The notes under the pieces are model-generated. The model saw only the letters and a list, made by a program, of their open reading frames with translations. It was not told where the DNA came from and did no database searches. A stretch of 33,261 nt of DNA. Origin: Planctomycetia bacterium. Lineage in GTDB: Bacteria > Planctomycetota > Planctomycetia > Planctomycetales > Planctomycetaceae. The stretch lies in assembly GCA_026400935.1 (NCBI GenBank), contig JAPLNX010000026.1, positions 1 to 33,261 on the forward strand. Direction: 5' to 3'. This document shows positions 23,212 to 32,300 of the stretch, piece after piece (positions within the stretch are counted from its first letter, which is position 1; each line of letters begins with the position of its first letter). Both the position numbers and the translations under genes were made by a program.

Positions 23212-24633
23212 GTGCTTAACCTCGTCCAAACTCGAAATGGTCTGACGCCATCGTCCGCTGACTTATCGCGCCGGCACTTGTTGCAGGTCGGTGGCTTGGG
23301 ATTGATGGGGCTTTCTCTACCGAAGCTGCTTGCCGCGGAGCAGGCGGCGACTTCGGGAGATCCGCGCCAAGCACTGGCTGCCAAACGAAGCCTCACCGCG
23401 CGTGCCGATCATTGCATTGTGTTGTTTCTGGATGGCGGGCCGAGTCATCTCGACATGTGGGACATGAAGCCCGATGCGGCGGACGGCATTCGCGGCGAAT
23501 TTCAGCCGATTGCAACGTCGCTGCCGGGATATCAAGTCAGCGATCAGATGCCGAAACTGTCGCGGCACATGCACCAAGCGACCGTCGTGCGGTCAATGCA
23601 CCACGGAGTGAATAATGCTCACGCCGCTGCCGTCTATGCTGCGATGACTGGTCATGACCGAGGCGAGATCGGTGGCGGAACTCGACCGACCGATTACCCG
23701 TCGCCGGGATGCGTATTGTCGATGGTCCGTCCGCCAGAGCGGGCGATCGTGCCTCAAGTGCATTTGCCGTATATCACTGCCGAAGGTGCTGGTGGTCCGC
23801 CACAACCAGGCTTCTTTGCGGGCATATTGGGGCGAGCAAAAGATCCGCTGTTCGTGCTCCGCGATCCGAACTCGCCAGATTTTGCCATTCCAGAATTGAC
23901 GTTATTGGCCGATGTCTCGACCGAACGACTCGCGATGCGACGCGCGTTGTTTCAAGAAGTCGATCGACAACTGGCTCAACAATCGGGACCAAACATCGCG
24001 GACGGCATGACCGGCTTTCAACAGCGAGCGCTGCAACTGCTCACGTCCGAGAACACACAGCGCGCGTTTCGTTTGTCGGATGAACCAGACTCGGTACGCG
24101 ACTCTTACGGACGAAACATTTACGGACAGAGCACGCTGTTGGCTCGCCGCTTAATCGAAGCGGGAACGCGCATGGTGACGTTGTCATGGGCTCCCGATGC
24201 AAACGCGACGTGGGATACTCACGGCAGCAACTTCAAGAAGCTCAAAGGGACGCTGCTGCCGCAACTCGATGCTGCTTGCTCGAGCTTGTTGGCAGATCTG
24301 GAAACTCGCGGCCTGCTGGAACGCACGATCGTCGCGGTGTTTGGCGACTTCGGGCGAACCCCAAAGATCAACGCAGCGGACGCAGGTCGTGATCACTGGA
24401 ATTACTGTTACAGCTTAATGCTGCTCGGCGGCGGATTCGCGAAGGGAAAGATCTACGGCAGCAGCGACAAGATCGGCGCGTTCCCCGCGTCCGATCCGCT
24501 GATTCCCGGTGACATCATCTCCACGATCTACCATTGCCTTGGCCTGCGCCACGACATGGAAATCCACGACCTCTCGAACCGCCCCTATCGCTTAGTCCCA
24601 ACCGGTGACGTCGTCGAAGCACTCTTGGCATAA
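23212..24633 (+). CDS. Second DUF1501 protein with Tat-type leader
   Basis: A 473-residue DUF1501 protein. The start is taken as GTG 23212 because GGAGG (23201-23205) lies 7 bases upstream and it places the twin-arginine signal SRRHLLQVGGLGLMGLSL near the N-terminus; longer readings to 23146 have no such site. Motifs match the first copy: CIVLFLDGGPSHLDMWDMKPDAADGI, VVRSMHHGVNNAHAAAVYAAMTG, TWDTHGSN, VAVFGDFGRTPKIN and GRDHWNYCYSLMLLGGGF. The two DUF1501 proteins are clearly related but diverged. It follows the mutarotase-like gene by 66 bp. The role is probably extracellular hydrolysis, by family only. Confidence 0.9.
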   Translation: MLNLVQTRNGLTPSSADLSRRHLLQVGGLGLMGLSLPKLLAAEQAATSGDPRQALAAKRSLTARADHCIVLFLDGGPSHLDMWDMKPDAADGIRGEFQPIATSLPGYQVSDQMPKLSRHMHQATVVRSMHHGVNNAHAAAVYAAMTGHDRGEIGGGTRPTDYPSPGCVLSMVRPPERAIVPQVHLPYITAEGAGGPPQPGFFAGILGRAKDPLFVLRDPNSPDFAIPELTLLADVSTERLAMRRALFQEVDRQLAQQSGPNIADGMTGFQQRALQLLTSENTQRAFRLSDEPDSVRDSYGRNIYGQSTLLARRLIEAGTRMVTLSWAPDANATWDTHGSNFKKLKGTLLPQLDAACSSLLADLETRGLLERTIVAVFGDFGRTPKINAADAGRDHWNYCYSLMLLGGGFAKGKIYGSSDKIGAFPASDPLIPGDIISTIYHCLGLRHDMEIHDLSNRPYRLVPTGDVVEALLA

Positions 24634-25385
24634 GCACGATTCCGTTGCAGTGGCGAGTTTATGAATCGGTGCCGTGTCGTTGGACGGTGCGTGTTGCTTT
24701 CGGCGATGGGGCTCTGCCGGGGCAGACCTCAATGCCACTGGGCGAGGGCAATCACATTCTCCATTGAAAGCGCTCACAGGGAATCCGGGGTTTTAAGAGA
24801 GCTTTGGAAATCGACAACCGCCTGGTGCCGAGTTGGAACAAGTTCGATTCAACGGTGCAGGCTACGGAATTTGGTATCGAATTGTGCCGCGTGGCCACCG
24901 TGCCTTTTTGAGTTGGCGAGATCGCTCCGTAACAAACTTGCATTGTTGAGTGCCCGCGGTTCACATCTCTCGCAATTGCTCTTGCGATTGAGGTTCGCCC
25001 GTGCATTTCTGAAAGACTTCCCCTCCTGTTGTTTTCACAACGAGAGGAATGGATGTAGGCCGAATTTCTCACGATTGCCTCTTCGCTGCTCTGCCCCCGC
25101 TGGCTGATCGGCCCTTTTTCGCTCTTGGCCGAAGGCATGTTGCTGGCTTGCGCTCTTTCCACGGAAGGGTGCCGGTTGGCGGCTCGCGTACTGCTGCGGT
25201 TTTTGGAATGTATCGCTGCTTGGAACCGCTTGTTTTTGCGCGACCACTTTGTCGTGCGGACTCGACGGCGTGACCAACGTGGTGCGGCCCTCAGAATGTT
25301 TGTCTCAGACCTGATCATCGGATGGCCCTGGTGATCCATCCGCCAAACCACTCTGGAAACAGTCACAAGCCACACGATGAATTAG
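24634..25385. other. Intergenic stretch without a supported gene
   Basis: I find no frame with family-like motifs. The longest frame (about 207 codons on the minus strand, 24752-25375) is basic and low in recognisable structure, with no ribosome-binding site. A plus-strand stretch AEFLTIASSLLCPRWLIG ... LLRFLECIAAWNRL looks gene-like but has no start and is probably decayed. Confidence 0.5.
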
Positions 25386-25439
25386 CCTCAAGAATCAACC
25401 GGCACTCTGAATTCGGCACCGATACCGGCGTTGGAGCTG

Positions 25440-25916
25440 ATGGCTTCACGCCAGTTCAACTCGTGGTTGGCGGAGCAGCAAGTCAGCCTGGCTTTCACGA
25501 CGTATCAGTCGGGGAAGCTGTTTTTGATCGGGTTGCAGCCGGACGGACGGCTCTCGACTTTCGAGCGGACGTTTAATCGTTGCCTCGGACTGTGGGGTGA
25601 CGGGCAGACGTTGTGGATGACGTCGCTGTATCAGCTTTGGCGGTTCGAGAACGCGCTGGAGCCGGGACAAGCCGCCAACGGCTTCGATCGGGGCTACGTG
25701 CCGCAGGTCGGGTATGTCACGGGTGATCTCGACATTCACGACGTGGCGGTCGATGCCGACGGCAAACCGGTGTTCGTCAACACGTTGTTCGGCTGCTTGG
25801 CGACGACCAGTGACCGGCACAGTTTCATTCCGCTGTGGCAGCCGCCGTGGTTGACGAAGTTGGCAGCGGAGGATCGCTGTCATCTCAACGGGCTGGCGAT
25901 GGACGCTTCTCGGTAG
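25440..25916 (+). pseudogene. TIGR03032-like protein, N-terminal part (amber stop)
   Basis: The frame reads SRQFNSWLAEQQVSLAFTTYQ, GKLFLIGLQPDGRLSTFERTFNRCLGLW and, near its end, CHLNGLAMDASR, matching the TIGR03032 family (beta-propeller-like proteins with an N-terminal SWL segment). It stops at TAG 25914-25916, and the same frame continues at once with AYVTSVSQSD, so one amber codon interrupts an otherwise open gene. The family usually has Arg-Pro-x-TyrVal or similar at this place. I start at ATG 25440; earlier in-frame TTG/CTG exist. No amber-decoding machinery is known from the window, so the gene is likely broken. Confidence 0.7.
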
Positions 25917-25922
25917 GCGTAT

Positions 25923-26450
25923 GTGACCAGTGTCAGTCAAAGCGATGTGGCGGACGGTTGGCGTGAGCGGCGGCAGGACGGTGGCTGCGTGGTTGATGTG
26001 CGAACGAACGAGATCATCGTCACCGACCTGTCGATGCCGCATTCGCCGCGGGTCTATCGCGATCAGTTGTGGCTGCTCGATTCCGGCACGGGACACTTCG
26101 GACGAGTGGACCGGAACACCGGCAAGTTCGAGCCGTTGACGTTTTGCCCCGGCTACATGCGCGGGCTGAGTTTCATTGGCGACTACGCGGTGATTGGCCT
26201 GTCGCAATGCCGAGAGAACCGCACGTTTCAGGGCTTGGCGCTTGATGACAACTTGAAGAAGCACGACGCGGAGGCTCATTGCGGGTTGTGTGTGATCGAC
26301 CTGCGGACGGGCGACTTGGTGCATTGGCTCTGGCTGCAAGGAGTCGTCCGCGAGCTGTACGACGTGGTCGTGCTCCCCGGTGTGCGACGTCCCTCGGCTC
26401 TGGGATTCAAGACCGACGAAATCCTCAGAACGATCACGATTGGCACGTAA
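25923..26450 (+). pseudogene. TIGR03032-like protein, C-terminal part
   Basis: This frame directly continues the previous one, reading DGGCVVDVRTNEIIVTDLSMPHSPRVY, LWLLDSGTGHFGRVD, CPGYMRGLSFIGDYAVIGLSQCRENRTF and GLCVIDLRTGDLVHWLWLQGVVRELYDVVVLPGVRRP, the second half of the TIGR03032 fold. GTG 25923 is the first in-frame start after the amber stop, but without the N-terminal strands the protein would not fold as usual. It ends at TAA 26448-26450. No second disruption is seen, so the mutation is either recent or a sequencing error. Confidence 0.7.
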
Positions 26451-26538
26451 CCCGAAACGCGAACGAAGTTCGCGCCAAGTAACCCGAAACGTCAGCGAGG
26501 GCGAACGCTCCACAGGAATCTGAAATCTGAAATCTGAA
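26447..26538. repeat. Short repeats upstream of the FG-GAP gene
   Basis: GTAACCCGAAACG occurs at 26447-26459 and 26479-26491. Between them is a 7-bp hairpin CGCGAAC-GAA-GTTCGCG (26458-26474). Three perfect heptamers ATCTGAA follow at 26518-26538. The stretch is the likely 5' region of the next gene. Confidence 0.6.
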
Positions 26539-26584
26539 AGCGGCATCACTCAACGAATCCGCAACCTCAAGAAAGTATTGAATC

Positions 26585-27481
26585 ATGAAACTCATCAACT
26601 GGCTGAAGACATTTCGCAATCGAGCCGGTCGTCGTGCTCATCAGAGTCGCGCGGGATTTGGTCAGCGGTCGTTGTCCGCCGGGCGGCATTTTGGGATCAC
26701 GACGGCGACGGTGAGTCCGACGGTCGAAGGACTCGAAGACCGGGCGCTGTTGACGTTTGGCGCGGTGTTCGAGCTGTCGAGCCTGGCGGGGGCGAATGGC
26801 TTTCAGATCAACGGCGAAGCGGCCGGCGATCGCTCTGGCAGGTCGGTCAGCGATGCGGGGGACATCAATGGCGACGGGATCGACGACCTGATCGTCGGCG
26901 CTGACCTTGCCAACCCGAACGGCACCGAATCCGGGGCGAGTTATGTGGTCTTCGGGAGCCGCACGCCCTTTGCGACGACTCTGGAACTGTCGAGCCTGAC
27001 GGGGGCGAATGGCTTTCAGATCAGCGGCGTAGTGGACTACGACCGGTCTGGTAGCTCGGTGAGCGGGGCGGGGGACATCAATGGCGACGGGATCGACGAC
27101 CTGATCGTCGGCGCTTACCTTGCCGACCCGAACGGCTCCAAATCTGGGGCGAGCTATGTGGTCTTCGGGAGCCGCACGGCCTTTGCAGCGAATCTGGATC
27201 TATCGAGCCTGACGGGGGCGAATGGCTTTCAGATCAATGGCGAAGCGGCCAACGACGCCTCCGGCCACTCGGTGAGCGCGGCGGGGGACATCAATGGCGA
27301 CGGGATTGACGACCTGATCATCGGCGCTAACCGTGCCCACCCGAACGAATCCGGGGCGAGCTATGTGGTCTTCGGACGCCGCACGGCCTTTGCCGCGACT
27401 CTCGAACTGTCGAGCCTGACGGGGCGAATGGCTTTCAGATCAGCGGCGAAGCGGCCAACGACTCCTCCGGCAGATCGGTGA
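26585..27481 (+). CDS. Giant FG-GAP surface protein, part 1
   Basis: Start ATG 26585; the first 40 residues are basic with no clear hydrophobic core, followed by VEGLEDRALLT, the LExRxLL-type motif of planctomycete secreted proteins. Then FG-GAP/integrin-alpha-like repeats of about 72 residues begin, each with GANGFQI..., SVS(G/D)AGDINGDGIDDLIVGA (a DxNxDGxDD calcium loop) and SYVVFGSRT. The frame ends at 27479-27481 because the fourth repeat has GGGG at 27421-27424 instead of the GGGGG found in sister repeats. Codon use and repeats continue in the next frame, so the gene is one unit broken by a 1-bp loss or a slippery G run. Confidence 0.75.
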   Translation: MKLINWLKTFRNRAGRRAHQSRAGFGQRSLSAGRHFGITTATVSPTVEGLEDRALLTFGAVFELSSLAGANGFQINGEAAGDRSGRSVSDAGDINGDGIDDLIVGADLANPNGTESGASYVVFGSRTPFATTLELSSLTGANGFQISGVVDYDRSGSSVSGAGDINGDGIDDLIVGAYLADPNGSKSGASYVVFGSRTAFAANLDLSSLTGANGFQINGEAANDASGHSVSAAGDINGDGIDDLIIGANRAHPNESGASYVVFGRRTAFAATLELSSLTGRMAFRSAAKRPTTPPADR

Positions 27482-29352
27482 GCGGGGCGGGGGACATCAA
27501 TGGCGACGGGATCGACGACTTGATCGTCGGCGCTCCCGGTAAATCCGTGGCCCCCTTCGGTTTCAACGGGGTGAGCTATGTGGTCTTCGGGAGCCGCACA
27601 GCCTTTCCGGCGAATCTGAATCTGTCGAGCCTGACGGGGGCGAATGGCTTTCGGATCAGCGGCCTATCTGTCGACCGAGACAACTTCGGCCACTCGGTGA
27701 GCGGGGCGGGGGACTTCAATGGCGACGGCATCGACGACCTTATCATCGGCGCTTTGAATGCCTTCACAAACGGCAACTACTCCGGGGCGAGCTATGTGGT
27801 CTTCGGGAGCCGCACCCCCTTTGCGGCGAATCTGTCGAGCCTGACGGGGGCCAATGGCTTTAAGATCAGCGGCGAAGCGGCCGACGACTACTCCGGCGTC
27901 TCGGTGAGCGGGGCGGGGGACATCAATGGCGACGGGTTCGACGACCTGATCGTCGGCGCTACCCAGAACGGCCCGAACGGCTTAGCCTTCGGGGCGAGCT
28001 ATGTGATCTTCGGACGTCGCATGGGCTTTGGGGAGAATCTGAATCTGTCGAACCTCACTGGATTGACTGGCTTTCAAATCAGCGGCAAAGCGGCCGGCGA
28101 CCAACTCGGTATCTCGGTGAGCGCGGCGGGGGACATCAATAGCGATGGAATCGACGACCTGATCGTCGGCGCTTTCTTAGCCGACCCGAACGGCTTTAAT
28201 TCCGGGGCAAGCTATGTGGTCTTCGGGCATCGTGTTCCGATGGCTCCGGCGGTCGCGGCGAACAGTCCGTCGGTGAGTTTCGTGGAAGACGCGACGGCGA
28301 CGAATACTGGAACCTTCGACGGCTTCGGTGCTGAGGTGACGATCAGCCTATTTTCGGGGCCGGGCTCGGTGACACAAACCGGCACGACCAGCGGCACCTG
28401 GAGTTGGTCGGGAACCGCGCCAAGTAGCTCCAGTCCAACGAGTGTCACGATCGTCGCGCTCAGCGCCAACGGCGCTGGGTCAGCGCTATTCAGCGTCATC
28501 GGCACCATCCCTGTGTCCACGACGATCGACCTGGCGGCGTTGTCGGCCGCGCAGGGGACCACAATCTTCGGCGCGGACGAGTTGGACGAAAGCGGCCGTT
28601 CGGTGAGCAGCGCGGGGGACGTGAATGGCGACGGCTTCGACGACCTGCTGATCGGTGCCTACCTTGCCTCCGCGTCGGGGAACGGCAAACCGGCTGCGGG
28701 TGACAGTTATGTGATCTTCGGAGGGGCGTCGCTGCCGGCAACGATCGATCTGGCCACGCTCGGTGCTGCCGGGATCACGATCTTCGGCGCTGAGGCGTAT
28801 GACCGCAGCGGCATCTCGGTGAGCAGCGCGGGGGACGTGAACGGCGACGGCTTCGACGACCTGCTGATCGGAGCCTACCGTGGCGACGCGTCGGGGAACG
28901 GCAAATTGGCTGCGGGTGACAGTTATGTGATCTTCGGGGGGGCGTCGCTGCCGACGGCGATCAACCTCGCCACGCTCGGTGCGGCCGGAGTGACGATCTT
29001 CGGCGCGGACGCGGATGACATCAGCGGCAGTTCGGTGAGCAGCGCGGGGGACGTGAATGGCGACGGCTTCGACGACCTGCTGATCGGTGCCCGCGATGCC
29101 GACGCGTCGGCGAACGGCAAATTGTCTGCGGGTGAGAGTTATGTGATCTTCGGGGGGGCATCGCTGCCGCAGACGATCAACCTAGCCACGCTCGGTGCGG
29201 CCGGAGTGACGATCTTCGGTGCGGACGCGAGTGACCGCAGCGGCATTTCGGTGAGCAGCGCGGGGGACGTGAACGGCGACGGCTTCGACGACCTGCTGAT
29301 CGGAGCCTACCGTGGCGACGCGTCGGGGAACGGCAAATTGGCTGCGATGTGA
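27478..29352 (+). CDS. Giant FG-GAP surface protein, part 2
   Basis: This frame resumes the same FG-GAP array: four more repeats with SVSGAGDINGDGIDD up to about 28230, a linker domain (VAANSPSVSFVEDATATNT ... SGTWSWSGTAPSS, about 28240-28510), and a second, differently worded FG-GAP set (TIFGADADDISGSSVSSAGDV, NGDGFDDLLIGA, SYVIFGGASLP). It lacks an independent ribosome-binding site; GTG 27478 is simply the first codon after the shift. It ends at 29350-29352 because 10 bp (GGTGACAGTT in sister repeats) are missing after 29346. The DNA is otherwise intact and nearly identical to neighbouring repeats. Confidence 0.75.
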   Translation: MSGAGDINGDGIDDLIVGAPGKSVAPFGFNGVSYVVFGSRTAFPANLNLSSLTGANGFRISGLSVDRDNFGHSVSGAGDFNGDGIDDLIIGALNAFTNGNYSGASYVVFGSRTPFAANLSSLTGANGFKISGEAADDYSGVSVSGAGDINGDGFDDLIVGATQNGPNGLAFGASYVIFGRRMGFGENLNLSNLTGLTGFQISGKAAGDQLGISVSAAGDINSDGIDDLIVGAFLADPNGFNSGASYVVFGHRVPMAPAVAANSPSVSFVEDATATNTGTFDGFGAEVTISLFSGPGSVTQTGTTSGTWSWSGTAPSSSSPTSVTIVALSANGAGSALFSVIGTIPVSTTIDLAALSAAQGTTIFGADELDESGRSVSSAGDVNGDGFDDLLIGAYLASASGNGKPAAGDSYVIFGGASLPATIDLATLGAAGITIFGAEAYDRSGISVSSAGDVNGDGFDDLLIGAYRGDASGNGKLAAGDSYVIFGGASLPTAINLATLGAAGVTIFGADADDISGSSVSSAGDVNGDGFDDLLIGARDADASANGKLSAGESYVIFGGASLPQTINLATLGAAGVTIFGADASDRSGISVSSAGDVNGDGFDDLLIGAYRGDASGNGKLAAM

Positions 29353-32300
29353 TCTTCGGGGGTGCGTCGCTGCCGCAGACGATCGACCTGGCGACGCTCG
29401 GCCAAGTAGGCCAACCGGCCGGAGTGACGATCTTCGGCGCGGGCGCGGGCGACCTCAGCGGCCGTTCGGTGAGCAGCGCGGGAGACGTGAACGGCGACGG
29501 CTTCGACGACCTGCTGATCGGTGCCCCCCATGCCAACGCGGCGGGAAACAGCAACACGGAGGCGGGTAAGAGTTATTTGATCTTCGGGGGGGCGTCGCTG
29601 CCGACGACGATCAACTTGGCCAGTCTCGGTTCGGCCGGAGTGACGATCTCCCGCGTGGAAGGGGATGACCTTAGCGGAATTTCGGTGAGCAGCGCGGGGG
29701 ACGTGAACGGCGACGGCTTCGACGACCTGCTGATCGGTGCCGACCGTGCCGCCGCGTCAGGAAACGGCAAAAGGTCGGCGGGTGAGAGTTATTTGATCTT
29801 CGGGGGGGCGTCGCTGGCGGAGACGATCAACCTGGCAAGACTTGGTGCGACCGGGATCACGATCTTCGGCGCGGACACGTATGACCTCAGCGGCGGTTCG
29901 GTGAGCAGCGTGGGGGACGTGAACGGCGATGGCTTCGACGACCTGCTGATCGGTGCCCATCATGCCAACGCGTCGGGGAACGGCAAAGCGTATGCTGGTG
30001 ACAGTTATGTGCTCTTCGGCGGCGACTTCACGGCAGCGGTGACTCATCCGGGGACGGCGGCCAGTGAGACGCTGACCGGCAACGCCTCTGCCAACGTGAT
30101 CATCGGTGGTCGCGGGAACGACACATTGATCGGTAACGGCGGAGCCGACGTGTCGCGCGGCGGCGAAGGGAACGACACCTTTCAAATCTCAGATCTCACG
30201 TTCCAGAAGATCGTCGGCGGCAACGGTTCCGACACGCTCCGTCTGGACGGCAGTGGTCTGTCGTTGAACCTGATGACTCTGGCCGACAACCTCTTGCTGG
30301 GGATCGAACAAATCGACATCACCGGCAGCGGCAACAACACGCTGACGCTCAATCGGGCCGAGGTGCTCAACCTGTCTGACGAATCCAACACGCTGCTGGT
30401 CCGCCGCAATGCGGGCGACACGGTCAACAGAGGCAGTGGCTGGACTCAAGGAGCCAACGAAACCATCGGCCCCGACACGTTTGAAGTCTTCACTCAGGGC
30501 CGGGCGACGCTGAAGGTGCAATCGTCGATCACGCTCGATAACACGTTTGATCCGGTCCTCAACGACGCGACGTTCTCGCTTGCCGAGAACTCCGCGAACA
30601 ACACGGCCGTCGGAACCGTGACCGCGACCGATGCGGACGTGATCAAGACGCTCAGCTATTCGATCACCGGCGGCAACACGCTCGGCAACTTCGCAATCAA
30701 CTCGACGACCGGAGCGATCACCGTAGCCAACAACACGAATCTCGACCGCGAGCAAGCCGCGTCGGTCGTGTTGACGGTGCAGGTCAGCGACGGCGGACCG
30801 GGGACGGATCGCACCGACACGGCGCAAGTCACGATCAACATCACCGCGGTCAACGACAACTCGCCGGTCTTCACGTCGAGCGGCACTCGCAACGTCAACG
30901 AAAACTTGACCGCCGTTGGCACCGTCACGGCCACCGACGCCGACCTCCCCGCGCAGACCGTGACCTACACGATCACCGGTGGAGCCGACGCCGCAAAGTT
31001 CAACCTCACGACCGCCGGCGTGCTGACGTTCAAGGCCGCTCCGAACTTCGAGTCTCCGACCGACGTCGGCGCGAACAACGGCTACGAACTGATCGTCACC
31101 GCCAACGACGGCAACGGCCGCACGACCACGCAAGCGATCACCGTCAACGTCACCGATCTCAACGAGTTCGATCCGGTTCTGAACAACGCGACGTTCTCGA
31201 TTGCCGAGAACTCGGCCAACAGCACCGCCGTCGGAACCGTGACCGCAACCGATGCGGACGTGATCAAGACGCTCAGCTATTCGATCACCGGCGGCAACAC
31301 GCTCGGCAACTTCGCGATCAACACGACGACCGGAGCGATCACCGTCGCCAACAACACGAATCTCGACCGCGAGCAAGCCGCGTCGGTCGTGTTGACGGTG
31401 CAGGCCAGCGACGGCGGGCCGGGAACGGATCGCACCGACACAGCACAAGTCACGATCAACATCACCGCGGTCAACGACAACTCGCCGGTGTTCACGTCGA
31501 GCGGCACTCGCAGCGTCAACGAAAACTTGACCGCCGCTGGCACCGTCACGGCCACCGATGCCGACCTCCCCGCACAGACCGTGACCTACACCATCACCGG
31601 CGGAGCCGACGCCGCGAAGTTCAACCTCACGACCGCCGGCGTGCTGACGTTCAAGGCCGCTCCGAACTTCGAGTCTCCGACCGACATCGGCACGAACAAC
31701 GGCTACGAACTGATCGTCACCGCCAACGACGGCAGCGGCCGCACGACCACGCAAGCGATCACCGTCAACGTCACCGATTTCAACGAGTTCACTCCGGTCC
31801 TCAACGACGCGACGTTCTCGCTTGCCGAGAACTCCGCGAACAACACGGCCGTCGGAACCGTGACCGCAACCGATGCGGACGTGATCAAGACGCTCAGCTA
31901 TTCAATCACCGGCGGCAATTCGCTCAACATCTTCGTGATCAACTCGGCGACTGGAGCGATCACCGTCGCAAACAACACGAACCTCGACCGCGAGCAAGTC
32001 GCCTCGATCGTGCTCACCGTGCAAGTCAGTGACGGCGGGCCGGGAGTTGCGCGCACCGACACGGCGCAAGTCACGATCGCCATCATCGCGCTCAACGACA
32101 ACTCGCCGATCTTCACGTCGGACAACACGATCAATGTCCCTGAGACAACCACGTTCGTGACGACCGTTGTCGCGACCGACGCCGACCTGCTCGCTCAAAC
32201 CGTGACATACTCGATCACCGCCGGAGCCGACGCCACGAAGTTCACGATCAACACGACGACCGGCGAATTGTCGTTCCTCGTTGCCCCCACGCTGGCCGTC

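Noticed and set aside
24752-25375. Minus-strand frame of 207 codons in the intergenic region
   Set aside because: Very basic, no motif, no ribosome-binding site; not supported as a gene.
25914-25916. Recoding of the stop in the TIGR03032-like gene as selenocysteine, given the tRNA-Sec
   Set aside because: The stop is TAG, whereas selenocysteine is inserted at TGA, and no hairpin element is evident.
25446-26549. Minus-strand open frame of 367 codons opposite the TIGR03032-like gene
   Set aside because: The plus strand carries clear family motifs; the minus frame has none.
28741-29345. CRISPR-like array
   Set aside because: The repeats are about 220 bp and encode FG-GAP domains; there are no short repeats with unique spacers.
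30189-31754. Minus-strand open frame of 521 codons opposite the cadherin repeats
   Set aside because: Its own internal repetition simply mirrors the 621-bp coding repeat; the plus-strand product has real calcium motifs.
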